A stretch of DNA of 64,000 nucleotides, taken from Diphasiastrum complanatum. Its lineage: Eukaryota > Streptophyta > Lycopodiopsida > Lycopodiales > Lycopodiaceae. A program made the position numbers and the translations under genes. Positions within the stretch are counted from its first letter, which is position 1, and each line of letters starts with the position of its first letter. The DNA lies in assembly GCA_029204225.1 (NCBI GenBank), contig CM055103.1, forward strand, positions 49,337,756-49,401,755, in the 5' to 3' direction. Shown here one piece after another: positions 11,491 to 21,473 of this stretch. The notes under the pieces are model-generated. The model saw nothing but the letters and a program-made list of their open reading frames with translations, was not told where the DNA came from and did no database searches.

Positions 11491-11506
11491 CTGTTCCTGT
11501 TGATGA

Positions 11507-12320
11507 ATGATCAACACTCTTGCTGCAATTAATATAGATGAAGTTTTTTCATCTATTGATTGGGTGATTGATAGCCGTGCCACACGCCATATGACTTATC
11601 ACAAAGAAGTCTTCACAAAGCTTGTAAAAGTGCATGATGGAAGCAAAGTTCAAGGTGTTGATAACACCTCTTATCCGATTGAAAGTATTGGAGTGATCCC
11701 CATTATCTTACCCAATGGTGAGGAGAAGTACATTCACAATGTACTTTATGTTCCAAAAATAAAAAAGAATCTCATTTCCGTCTCTACAATTATGAACCAA
11801 GGATTGGTTGTGGAATTCAAAGAAGACAAATGTCTTATCAAAGACCCAAAGAGATCTCTTATGATCATTGCTTCGGGAACATTACGTGGTAGATTGTTCC
11901 TTGTGGATACCTATGAGCAAAGAGCTTCATCATCTTTTTGACTTGTTGCATCAAGTTCACATTCTTTGGAGTTGGCTGAATTATGGCATGCTACGTTTGG
12001 ACATCTCAACTTTGCTAGCTTGAAGATATTGAAGAGATTCAATATGGTTGAAGACATTCCTAATATTGAGCATCCCGAAGGACAGTATGTGAAGGATGCA
12101 TACTTGGAAAATTTCAAAGGCAAGCTTTTCCAATTGATGGAACTATTCGAGTTGATGGCAAATTTGATTTGGTGCATAGGTAATATGTGGTCCAATGAGG
12201 ACCGAATCCATTGGAAGGTGTAAGTACTTTGTTACTTTTATTGATGACCTTTCAAGATTTACATGGATTTATCCTATGAAGGCAAAATCCGAAGTTTTTC
12301 AACGCTTCTGCACAGATGTA
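11507..12320 (+). pseudogene. Copia pol fragment: protease, GAG-pre-integrase, integrase start
   Basis: Reads WVIDSRATRHMTYHKEVF, the copia protease active-site region with DSG changed to DSR. It continues with the NVLYVPKIKKNLISVS signature, then ELWHATFGHLN (pre-integrase His/Cys region, Cys residues partly lost) and FVTFIDDLSRFTWIYPMK (integrase core start). Several frame changes occur after 11941. The coding signal ends abruptly near 12320, where an opposite-strand gag begins. This points to a rearrangement junction or nested insertion. Confidence 0.82.
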
Positions 12321-13014
12321 GGCGGTTGAATTTCCATGATTCAATCTTTCTTCGCCCATCTTCGAGTTCTCTGGCTCCTCGATAAAGGACGAACTATTAT
12401 TGTTCTCCTGTCTGCTTTGAGCCTGTTTGTTTCTTGGGTTCTGGCGGCAGTCCATGGCTGCATGACCCTTCTTATGACAGTGGATACACTCAATTTTCAG
12501 GTTTAGCCAACATGAATCAACAATATGTCCTTCGCGTTTGCATCTCACGCACGTCTTCTTGTCTCCACTCTGTTGTTTCAGCTTTCCCTTGTTCCTCCAT
12601 TTGCCTTTGCTGGCTCCTTCTGATTGATCTCGATCCTGCCTTCGATCTGACTCCCTCTTAGGCTTGAATTGCTTCTTTGTCTTTTCTTTGTTGTTGTAGA
12701 GAATTTGGTCAGAAGCATCCTTGTGATCAAGATGCTCTCGAACTTCGACTTCTTCTCGAAACTGCCTTTTCGAGTGTCATAGTAAGATCCTTTGCTAGCA
12801 GCGTTTTGGTTGTCTGGAAGGATCTTGGTAAAGCTCTCAACAAATAAGTAAGCTGCTTCTTTGCTGATACTGCATTTTCTCCTCCAGAATTGTGTAGTGG
12901 AAGGAATAGATCCTTCATCTTCCTAATAAAGGAAGTGAGGTCTTTACCGTCCCACTGCAGGTTTGTCAGCTGATCTTCGAGCAGCATGATCTGACTGTGT
13001 GAAGTATCCCACAT
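12320..13014 (-). pseudogene. Copia gag with two zinc knuckles (minus strand)
   Basis: From 13014 downwards the minus strand encodes DQLTNLQWDGKDLTSFIRKM and a gag helical region. A Lys/Arg-rich linker follows, then two CCHC-like knuckles: CKREGHIVDSCW (its first Cys just upstream) and CIHCHKKGHAAMDCR. The double knuckle sets it apart from the single-knuckle gags elsewhere in the window, so it is a different copia lineage. A frame change lies between 12727 and 12548. It meets the plus-strand pol relic tail-to-tail at 12.32 kb. Confidence 0.8.
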
Positions 13015-13969
13015 CTCTTTTGCTTTAGAGAGTGTAGCCAGGTCAAGAGTCAGGCTATCCTCGATGGCATAACAGCTACAATATTATCTATTGATCCTCT
13101 TGATTTCAAGCACTGTGTGTCAGATCCACATAGTGCATTGGCGTGAGAGAAATGCAATTCTCCCATGAATAGCGTCTCGCTTACTAGCGGACTTCTTGGA
13201 TCTGCTGATCCTCTTTCAAAGTTGTCTCACTCATAGGCGGACACATATTCTGTATATTTTCGTCTCTTTGTTTTATGCATTAAGCAGAATGTATATTGTT
13301 CGCGAACTTTTTCGTGTCGCGTCGAGTAACTTCCCTGATCAGACAGAGTAAACATCTATAACTAATCATGGATTACAAGAGTGGCGGATTAGCCACGTCC
13401 TAAAGCACTCCTGCTGATTTGTACCTCATGGTACTTGGTTGATCTTCTTGGTCCTTTGTGGAGCACGAATGATTTTGTGTCGCGAACAATTTCGTGTCGT
13501 GTGTCGCGAAATTGTTCGTGAACATTTTTTTTTTGTGTGTCTTTTCTGTCAAATTTAGGGTTGAAAGCTAGCAAAGCTTTTGGCAATTGAAACGTTTTGT
13601 TTCTTCATTGATAGTAAGGTTTGGAAGGATGTGATGCCAAAAGAGTTTGATACTCTTTTTTATCGTCCTTATGGTAAGAAGTTTTTTCGAATGATGTGGG
13701 AGCCTATGATGGATTAGAAGTTCATGTTTCGACTTATTGCCGAGTTTATGCTGGTTCCCTACTTCGGATGGAGCAAATCCTCACCCTTTGACTTGATACT
13801 TCACTGTTACTCATTCTTTTCTTTTTATATGTTGGACATGATTGGGGATGAGATTTCGACTACTTCGGTGCGAAGTTTATTTGGCGACATGAAGTTCGGA
13901 CAACAAGTTGCATTTTTCTCTTTCGAGAAGTTAGTTCATGTTATGTTATGCATTTCCATTTAAGGAGGG
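13015..13969. other. TE-derived spacer with an inverted repeat
   Basis: Contains a 12-bp inverted repeat CGAACAATTTCG (13483-13494) / CGAAATTGTTCG (13507-13518), and a third CGCGAAC...TTCGTG copy near 13301. The end, TAAGGAGGG at about 13961-13969, looks like a polypurine tract for the LTR that follows. No confident gene. Confidence 0.4.
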
Positions 13970-14448
13970 TGTTGGAATGTAAATGGAATTGCTTACATTA
14001 CCATAGATAACTTTGACCCAAAAGGTCGAGAGTTGTGTAACCATGGTCATTTATTATATTAGGCCTACTAAACTTAGAGTTAGCTAAGTTAGTATGAAAT
14101 AAACTTGGTAGGGACTCGTGGGTCCACTAGGCCTAATAGTGACATTAAGTACCCCAACTTGACATATTGGAAGTACCTTATTCTTTCTATGTAACTTATA
14201 GGAAGTTGGATAGTCAATAGTCAAGTAGTTGGATAGCCAATAGTCATGAAGTTAGGTAGTCATCTTGGACTTGGTATATGTGTGCATCCCATTTGTATGA
14301 GATACTTTTGTAAGCAATACTGACTATTCTCCTTGGCTGTCCACAAGTTTCTACAAGAGGGTTTCTAGCCATCTCTCTCTTTCTTTTGAGAATGCTTTGT
14401 GTGATTGAATAGTTAAGATCCTGGATCCTTAGGCTTCTATTTCCTACA
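13970..14448 (+). repeat. Solitary copia-type LTR
   Basis: Starts TGTTGGAATG directly after a purine tract (AAGGAGGG) and ends TTTCCTACA. The ends TGTTGGAA/TTCCTACA form a 7-of-8 inverted repeat. Size (479 bp) and layout fit a 3' LTR. There is no matching partner nearby and no clear 5-bp target duplication. It abuts an RT fragment at its right side. Confidence 0.6.
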
Positions 14449-14800
14449 TCTTCCTCACACAAAGCAAATATATATACAACATGCTTGAGAAATTCAATCT
14501 TATAGACTGCAAACCTGCTGCACCTCCAAGAGAGATTAGGCAATCCACACTAGATACAAATGAAGAAAAAGAAGTTGACAAGACCTTGTATAGGCAGCTG
14601 GTTGGTAGCCTCATATATGCTACTATAATCTGGCCCGACATTGCATATAGTGTCAACTTTGTTAGCCAACATATGGAGATTCCAAAACAGGTCCACCTCA
14701 AGGCAGCCTAGAGGATTCTTCGTTATCTAAAGCATATAATTAATTATGGACTTGAATATGCAGAGAATGAAATGTTCAAATGTTGGGCTATTGTGACAGC
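14449..14800 (+). pseudogene. Copia reverse transcriptase C-terminus / RNase H start
   Basis: Reads IFLTQSKYIYNMLEKFNLID, then a TLYRQLVGSLIYATIIWPDIA-like stretch and QHMEIPKQVHLKAA. A stop follows, then RILRYLKHIINYGLEY. This is the standard copia RT-to-RNase H connection. One stop at 14709-14711 is visible and the RNase H part fades out after about 14790. The left end is fused to the LTR at 14448. Confidence 0.8.
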
Positions 14801-16050
14801 AATCAGGCACTATATTCAACCTTTCTCAAAAAAAAAATGTTTTTTATTACATTTCTAAGAGAGTTTGCAAAAAAAGAGCAATCTGAAGTGGGCATTCCGT
14901 AGACACTCCAAAAACTGTGTTCTTAAAGGCCATGCAACTAAGAGTAGAGTTACCATTTAGATCAAGTTCTAGCATATTTCAACATTCTACTACATTTTAA
15001 TTCAATGATTCCTTTGTATTCTTAGTCATTTAATCAGCATACTTACATTTCCTTCAATTTCATTGGATTTCCATTCAATTGATGTGTTGCCTTGGCCATA
15101 ACCAACACCCTACTCTAAAATTGAAATCCGATCATTTAATGAAGAAAATGTCTCTTTTAGGGTTTTCACTTGTTTTCAAAGGAACACAACATCTGCCCAC
15201 ATGAACAAACTTCCTCCTTACCCTAGGGAGTGCAATGATACCAAATTAGAAACAAATTAATGAAAAATCATGCACAAACAAAAAGAACATCAATTTGTCT
15301 ATTGGCGATCCATCTCCTACTAAAATCTCCATAACAATCAATAATGAACCACCTTGTATGCCGTCTTAAAATGGAGCACTTACCACCGAGTTCACCCTCA
15401 AACAGTTGATAATCGATATTGTCAAATGAAGACCGACGAAAGGGCATATATAGTCTTAGATGTTCATTGTTCTAGGATATATTTAATGTGGGAAACAGCT
15501 GAAGCACCCTTCCATATTGATCTACGTTTAGGGGTCTAAAGGCCCCTTTCTAGTGAATCTTGACTAATCGTACCAAAAGTAAGCCTCGAGGAAATATGAG
15601 TTCAAATAAATACACAACGTCAATCAACTAGGCTAAGTCAAAACCAATTTGAAGACTAAGTAGCAAAAGAAAAATCTTGATCGAATGAGAAGCAATTGGT
15701 GAAAACAAATTGAGATCCTCATGGATTCTTAATTGTCATTATTTTGTAAGATAAATTATCCAAAATCATCGCTAATATTGTCATATTCAACATAGATACC
15801 TCGAAACAACCTAATGTTGACTCCTCTCCATGCTTCCACTTGACAATATTTTTCTCTCTTACATAAGTAGATTAGTCTTACATCAAACATGTTACTATAT
15901 CTATGCATCGTTTAGATTTCCTTTGTTGTACAACATGAAGAAAATGTGATTGCAAACTTCAAAATTTTAACAATAGAAACAACCAAAAGACACTATTTTT
16001 TTTTACATACATCATTTTGGCCATGTACAATGTTTTCTTACGCGATCAAA
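14801..16050. other. AT-rich stretch without a recognised gene
   Basis: No coding region, repeat or RNA gene that I can support. It would be intronic if the NF-YA interpretation is correct. Confidence 0.4.
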
Positions 16051-16284
16051 CAACAGACCTAAGGTAGCGGACGCTGCGTCCGAACGCGCGTCCGCGTCCG
16101 GGTGCGGACTCGCCAGGGGTGCATCCAGGGGTCCAAACGCGTCCGCTTTTTTTTTTTTTAAGTTTTTTTACTGTTATTTGGTGTAAAAAAAAAAAATGGG
16201 ACGCGTCCGGGTCCGATCGCCGGACGCGGATTCGGATTGCCCGCGTCCGGCGATCGGACCCGGACGCGCATCCTTGCAACAGAC
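16051..16284. mobile_element. Small non-autonomous hAT-like element with 8-bp target duplication
   Basis: CAACAGAC occurs at 16051-16058 and again at 16277-16284, bounding 218 bp (16059-16276). The ends are imperfect inverted repeats (CTAAGGTAGCGG versus CAAGGATGCGCG read inward). An 8-bp duplication with ends of the type C-A-A-G-G fits the hAT superfamily. The inside is extremely CpG-rich apart from T and A runs and holds a perfect 27-bp hairpin. No transposase is encoded. The duplication is seen directly; the superfamily is inferred. Confidence 0.7.
16202..16268. repeat. Perfect 27-bp inverted repeat, 13-nt loop
   Basis: Arms 16202-16228 and 16242-16268 are exact reverse complements (starting CGCGTCCGGGTCCGATCG on the left). 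The 13-nt spacer is GATTCGGATTGCC. Highly GC-rich in an AT-rich context. Confidence 0.95.
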
Positions 16285-16419
16285 ATACAAACCTTGTACA
16301 AGGAGCTAGAAATCTCAAACAGGTATCTTGAAGCCTTTTGCATCAAAATGTGTTTCTTGAACTTTTGAATTAAGACCTTGACACTGAATTAGAGGTTCTT
16401 TCTGAGAAATTTAAAATAA

Positions 16420-16797
16420 TTAATGCAAGGTTTTTTGGGCTAGCACATGTTCAAGATAAACTCTGTTACATTTTGGCATGGTCAAAGGGAAGAAGTAGAT
16501 ACCACATGGGGCCGGCAAGGTGGGCATGCCATTGGGTGGTTCAGTAGTGGCCATAGAACTGTCTGCCGGTTGTTCCATGCCCTGCACCTGAGAAAGAACC
16601 CCCTGCTGTCGAACTAGCTCCACCGATTTGCAGTCAACAGGAGCTTGTACATACACTGGTGCTTCTGCAGGGTTTTCATTCCCTTCCAGGGGCTGACCAC
16701 CACCACTTCCGTTCCACCAAGGAAGTCCTGTAACAGTTCCAGGGTTTGGATCTTCCTCAACTGCTCCTCCTGTTTCTTCGCTCTCCCGAGCTTGCAT
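16420..16797 (-). CDS. Coding-like ORF with PWW motif; possible NF-YA N-terminal exon
   Basis: The minus strand encodes 125 codons starting MQARESEETGGAVEEDP and continuing GLPWWNGSGGGQPLEG. GC content is raised relative to the flanks. An acidic N-terminus followed by a PWW motif is typical of plant NF-YA proteins, and NF-YA-like exons lie 13.6 kb downstream on the same strand. Possible donors inside are CAG|GTGCAG after codon 72 or so, and GTG|GTATCT near 16505, so the true exon probably ends before the ORF stop. An overlapping frame gives a Lys/Arg/Glu-rich coiled-coil-like reading (AKVRQIKECKLGRAKKQEEQ), which is a rival interpretation. I recognise the motif, not the whole protein. Confidence 0.35.
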   Translation of the reverse strand: MQARESEETGGAVEEDPNPGTVTGLPWWNGSGGGQPLEGNENPAEAPVYVQAPVDCKSVELVRQQGVLSQVQGMEQPADSSMATTEPPNGMPTLPAPCGIYFFPLTMPKCNRVYLEHVLAQKTLH

Positions 16798-17202
16798 TCT
16801 TTAATTTGCCTGACTTTAGCTCAAACTTTCAACAGGTTCTTGGCAGAATCTCCCTATATGGCAATTATGCTCAAAATTTTGTAGTGTTAAACCTTTTGGT
16901 ACAAGTCACAATAATGTACACCTCCATGTAATATCTGATGCTATCATTTCTGAAACCCAATTTGTTTGTGGTGGATTCTAAGTAATCCAAGTAGGCCTGC
17001 AGTCCCCTTGCTGCTCCTTAAAACCCTGTCTTCTGCATGAGCAAATTTCATATCTTACAATAAATAAATATTGTTACAGCACAATCTCGTCCTCCAATAA
17101 GGGCTAACTAAGTTGATGTTGCTCCCTTTCCTTAAAGTCAGAATTCTAATTCAATCCGTCTAAAAATGAGGACATGAAAGAGAAATAAATAATAAAGGAA
17201 AT

Positions 17203-17555
17203 TACATGGCATGGCATACTCAGCATTGACGCAGACTCAGTGACCAGCCCAGATTTTGGATTAACCCCATAAATAGCAGCACTCAGCCAACGAAAAAACA
17301 AAGAAAAAAAACACATGAAAGCTCAAACACACGACCTGGCATACTCAACATTGATGCAAAACATAGTGGGCAGTCCAGCCTTTAGATCAGCCCCATGAAT
17401 AGCAGCACTCAGGCAACAAAAACACAAACAAAAAAGACACGGAAGCTCCAATTACATAGCATGGCATACTCAACATTAATGCAAACGCGGTGGCCTGCCC
17501 AGCCATCAGCCCCATGAATTACCGCACTCAGGCAACCGAAACACAGATAAACCTT
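17203..17555. repeat. Three-copy tandem repeat, unit about 123 bp
   Basis: Three diverged units start near 17203, 17328 and 17450. Each contains GGCATACTCA(A/G)CATT, a CAGCCCCAT/AACCCCAT segment, GCACTCAG(G/C)CAAC and an A-rich tail. Two shared blocks per unit make chance unlikely. Confidence 0.8.
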
Positions 17556-17648
17556 ACAACAGCAGAAGCACAATAATCCTTAATTAGGAAAAGGGAAGAA
17601 TTACAAGAAAATACCCAGGTAGCTGACAAGATATAGTAATACCGTCAT

Positions 17649-17705
17649 CTAAACAGCAGCAGCATTGGCAGCAGAAAAGACAGCGAGCCTCATCGTCATC
17701 GCCAT
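17649..17705 (-). CDS. 18-codon small ORF in a leader-like region
   Basis: The minus strand reads MAMTMRLAVFSAANAAAV then TAG. It sits downstream (in minus orientation) of a GA-rich, GC-elevated stretch (17730-17850) and a TTTAAAT box near 17903, an arrangement like a plant promoter and 5' leader. It could be an upstream ORF or the first exon of a minus-strand gene whose coding part is the ORF at 16797. NF-YA leaders often carry introns and upstream ORFs (established knowledge), but the link here is inference. Confidence 0.3.
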   Translation of the reverse strand: MAMTMRLAVFSAANAAAV

Positions 17706-17910
17706 GGCGTTGATAGATGGATACATGATATATGTCTTCTCTTCTTCTTCTTCTTCTTCTTCTGTGTCGTCGTCTTCTGCTTCTGTCGAATTCTGGCGAA
17801 AAGCAGAGCAAAAGGCGAGGAAGGAGGGAGACGTTTTGACCTAAATATGCTTGGACATAGACTGGCGGTCCGTGCCCGTGGGGCTTTGGTTTCACTTTGC
17901 CATTTAAATG
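17706..17910 (-). promoter_or_regulatory. Possible minus-strand promoter and 5' leader
   Basis: On the minus strand, TTTAAAT (about 17903) is followed within about 50-150 bp by a pyrimidine-rich and then (GAA)n-rich transcript-like leader before an ATGGCGATG start. The GC content rises sharply over this block. Weak evidence only. Confidence 0.3.
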
Positions 17911-18468
17911 CCTAATAATTACAAAAACAAAGGAAAATCACTTCACTGCAATTGGAGTTTCATTATTAGTGGGTCATACCGTCATGCCCATATGGACCTC
18001 CTACTCCTAATAGGGGCTTTGCTAAGGAGGGAGCAAACCTAAGGTTGTAGGCATACAGGTCTAGACGGCAGGGTTGTAGGCATACAGGTTGGCTACCCTA
18101 AGTTGCTTATTCACATGAATGACAAGTTTAAATCCCGCAACAATGGGTCTTAGCCACGTGTCAATTGCTAGCACACTCAAGTTTAGACCTCTTAGAAGAT
18201 GATTGGAGAGTGTCTATATATAAATTACATTAAAATTTCTTAAGTAGTCATTATGGAATAAAAGAACTTTCAATAACACATGGACTTCTCTAAAAGCTTT
18301 GAGCTCCTCCTGTACACATGTCGACGAGTATATGGCGTCGAGCATTACTAGCCATGTGCTAGTAAGAGACGAGGGTCAGCTACTTGCACCCTACTCCCTC
18401 CGTTATAATGTTGCATGTAGCTGTGATGGTGGAATAGTCCAATTCTGCCCTTCGAGAATAGTGAAGTA

Positions 18469-18472
<4 letters not shown>

Positions 18473-18529
<57 letters not shown>
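18473..18529. repeat. (CT)n microsatellite
   Basis: About 28 uninterrupted CT dinucleotides. Confidence 0.98.
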
Positions 18530-18531
<2 letters not shown>

Positions 18532-20298
18532 CTAACTTGGACAACACAATTTTCGTGATAGAGGTCACAAGTGCCTGAATGGCAACCATACATTTGTTTA
18601 CCTATATGTAGCTTAAAGTATTGATTGCCACATGGCAACCTGGGATAGAGGATAATCTTGAATGGCCACCCCATGACAACTCCACAATCATCTTCATTAG
18701 TCTCGATTGCATCCTCTGTAGTCGTCATTTTATCCTCCAAAATGTGTCCTCAAAAGCTATTGCGTCGATGTTTGGGGCCTCGAACTTCTTCTTGGCTAGG
18801 CCTAATAAAACACACTATACATAGAAATGTAGTGCAAATTAGTAATCCATTGCAAAATCTTTTTTTTCTTTAAAGTGTGCATGAGAACTGTAGAGAGGTT
18901 TATGCTCCATAGCCAACAAGCTACAAATATTCTCCCTAGACAATTTTCATCCTTGCCATAGCTAGTTCACTAAAGATGAGAAAAGTGATGACTCTAAGGT
19001 TTCTTTGGAAGGAAAGATATTTTTCATGCCTTCACATAAAGTATGGAGTTGAATAAAGGAATAGGAGGGCAAAGTTCGAGTGAGCTTGGCCGAGTGAGCT
19101 TTTTCAAAAATGTGAGCGAGCTTGTGAGGTGTGGATTTTTTTTTCGCAAAACTTTTACTGTAACAATTCATTAAAAAAGATTGGTCCTTGTGACATTTTG
19201 TTATGTTGTAATGGTTGCTTTATAATTTGTAATCAGATTCACTGACTATATTTTACTTATAAGTATCATTTATTAAGAATTATTGTTGTGCAATTTTTGC
19301 TTTGACTATGCAGATAAAATGGGAATCTGTCACACAAGAAAAACAAGACTCTTGCATCCATATTGCTTAAAAAAATAACAATATCATATAATAATGTCTT
19401 GAAGTCACGGATTTATTTAAAATAGTCATACACAGAAATGAGTACGATATTGTCTAGGCCGATTGACATCTACAAATTCTGGCCTATGTGAGCTGTTTGA
19501 TTCGACATCAACAAAAATTGTCGGATTTCTTTTTCTTCGACTCGTGATTCAATCACCTTGAAATCCAAGATTATTGTACATAAGTGTGCCTCCCACAGTG
19601 TCTCACATGACCTTGGTCATCATCAAAGGACTTGGTGTGGCATTGGTTCTACAAGTCGCTCTATTAATGAGTGCCTCCAAGCTAGGGCCACTTTTAATAT
19701 GTCTTCCTTGTATAAAATCATGTTATTTTGTGCCTTGCAACAATGCATTTGCAAGATCGGTGACTGCTGCATCATATAGGCTTATTTGTGTTTTATTTCC
19801 CTTGCCTACCAACCAGCTTGCATGCTTCGCCTCTGCCACATTGGTTTAGGGTGTATTGGCCACTTCATTTATGCCAATGATCTATAAAAACATTTAGAAG
19901 TAAGTGCGCATACATAACATGATATGAAGAATGTGACCAATTTAGTGTCCAACTCTATATTATAAAAGTAACTAGAAAGAAATTTTATCCCAACCAACAA
20001 ATGTCTCCAATGTGTATAACACATGTTCCACCAGCTCAGCCAACAATCCATTGTCGGCAAATTGGCATCTGCCACATTTTTAATGACCCACCACGCCCTT
20101 ATAAATTTGAATTGTGATAAAGCTTCATCTAACATCGATGCATTTTTCCACTTGCGACAGATTCTTTGTGTTCATCTTGATATTGCTTGAATACATATTG
20201 AGTTGTGTCTATTTGAAGACTTTGCTCTCAATGAAAAAGACATGATCCATGTCGACCATACATCAAAATTATATATCTTATCAGTAAGATAATAGCTA

Positions 20299-20359
<61 letters not shown>

Positions 20360-21058
20360 TTTTTTAGCTTGGGAGATGGAGAACATCCAATGTTGAAAAA
20401 CAATAGAGTACATGTTGAAGTTACATGTAAATCAATCTCTAATTAAAGAGAATATTAAAGTCACAACATCTAAAGGACTCAAGTACAAGGCAATCAAATT
20501 TTGATAAGACTCATGCTCACATTATTTTCTAATTATCATGTATGAAAAATATCTCTCCAAGTGCGCGAGTAGCAACTTTTTGTGTAGGAATTTTGTGAAA
20601 TTAGAGGAGTGGATGTATTAAATACTACCACAAATAATGTCTTTTCAATTTACATTATTCTACCATGCTTACATTAGCTGACCAAATGTTAGGAAGTCTG
20701 AAGGAGTAGAGCAATGTTCACCAAAAATCAACAAATACAAATTATACTATTGAATTTCGCTTTTTTTCTCTTCATTTTAGATTTGTAGAATTTTTAATGG
20801 TTCAAAATCAATACAATTTAATTACAAATTTCAGGTATTAAGATCTATTTTAGCCTTTTATCGATTTTATAATAACCTTCTGTGTATTTTATAAGATTGG
20901 TTTGAAACTTTTTATGGAGCATTGGAGTAGAGCTACTACATTCATCAACATACCCATTGACAACAGTTTTCTAGGTAAGGAAAAAACTAGAGACAAGGAT
21001 GATCAATTAACAAACCAATGATGACAAGTAGTGTAAGGGAAAGCTCCACAAGATCCTG
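18530..21058. other. Spacer without recognised genes; (AT)n microsatellite
   Basis: AT-rich sequence with an (AT)n run at 20301-20354. ORFs here are short with no recognisable domain. The minus strand of 19.6-19.75 kb has a weakly protein-like stretch that I cannot assign. Confidence 0.4.
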
Positions 21059-21063
21059 CTTAC

Positions 21064-21459
21064 CATAAAAATTACAGCAAATAAGGATCCTAAAACACTT
21101 GAAGTATCATCACCTATATACACATGATCCATCACGGTTTTGGGCAGGTATGAGTAGCCCTAAACCTATCCCTGATGCTAATTTTGGTGTATCTTTCATC
21201 CCTACCAAGTTAGGGTTGGAATCTTGGAGCTCCCTCAACAATGCAAAAATTACCAAAAATAGCTCCTATTTTTCTCCCTTGTATCTAAGCATAATTTGGA
21301 CTCATTCCAAAGGTTCTAACACTTAGGTCTACTTGAGAACATCCTTATGAATGGAATCCTATGCTATTTGGCACGTGTGACAAGCCACATCATGACCATC
21401 TAACTATTTACAAGTCATATGACCAAAACTAGTCAAGCTAGAATTGTGAATTTTTAACA
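21064..21459 (-). repeat. 3' LTR of copia 2, internally deleted
   Basis: 396 bp, matching the 5' LTR except for a missing block of about 286 bp (present in the other LTR at 25445-25730). Its outer two bases read CA where the other LTR has TG on the plus strand, so the conserved CA end is lost. Confidence 0.9.
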
Positions 21460-21473
21460 CTCCTCCTCACTAT

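Noticed and set aside
16046-16331. Arg/Pro-rich ORFs on both strands over the GC-rich island
   Set aside because: They arise from the CpG-rich hairpin of the hAT-like element, not from a gene.
18348-18740. 130-codon minus-strand ORF
   Set aside because: Its core is the CT repeat, and the flanking residues show no domain or codon pattern.
20228-20413. ORF with a Tyr-Ile repeat
   Set aside because: Translation of the AT microsatellite.
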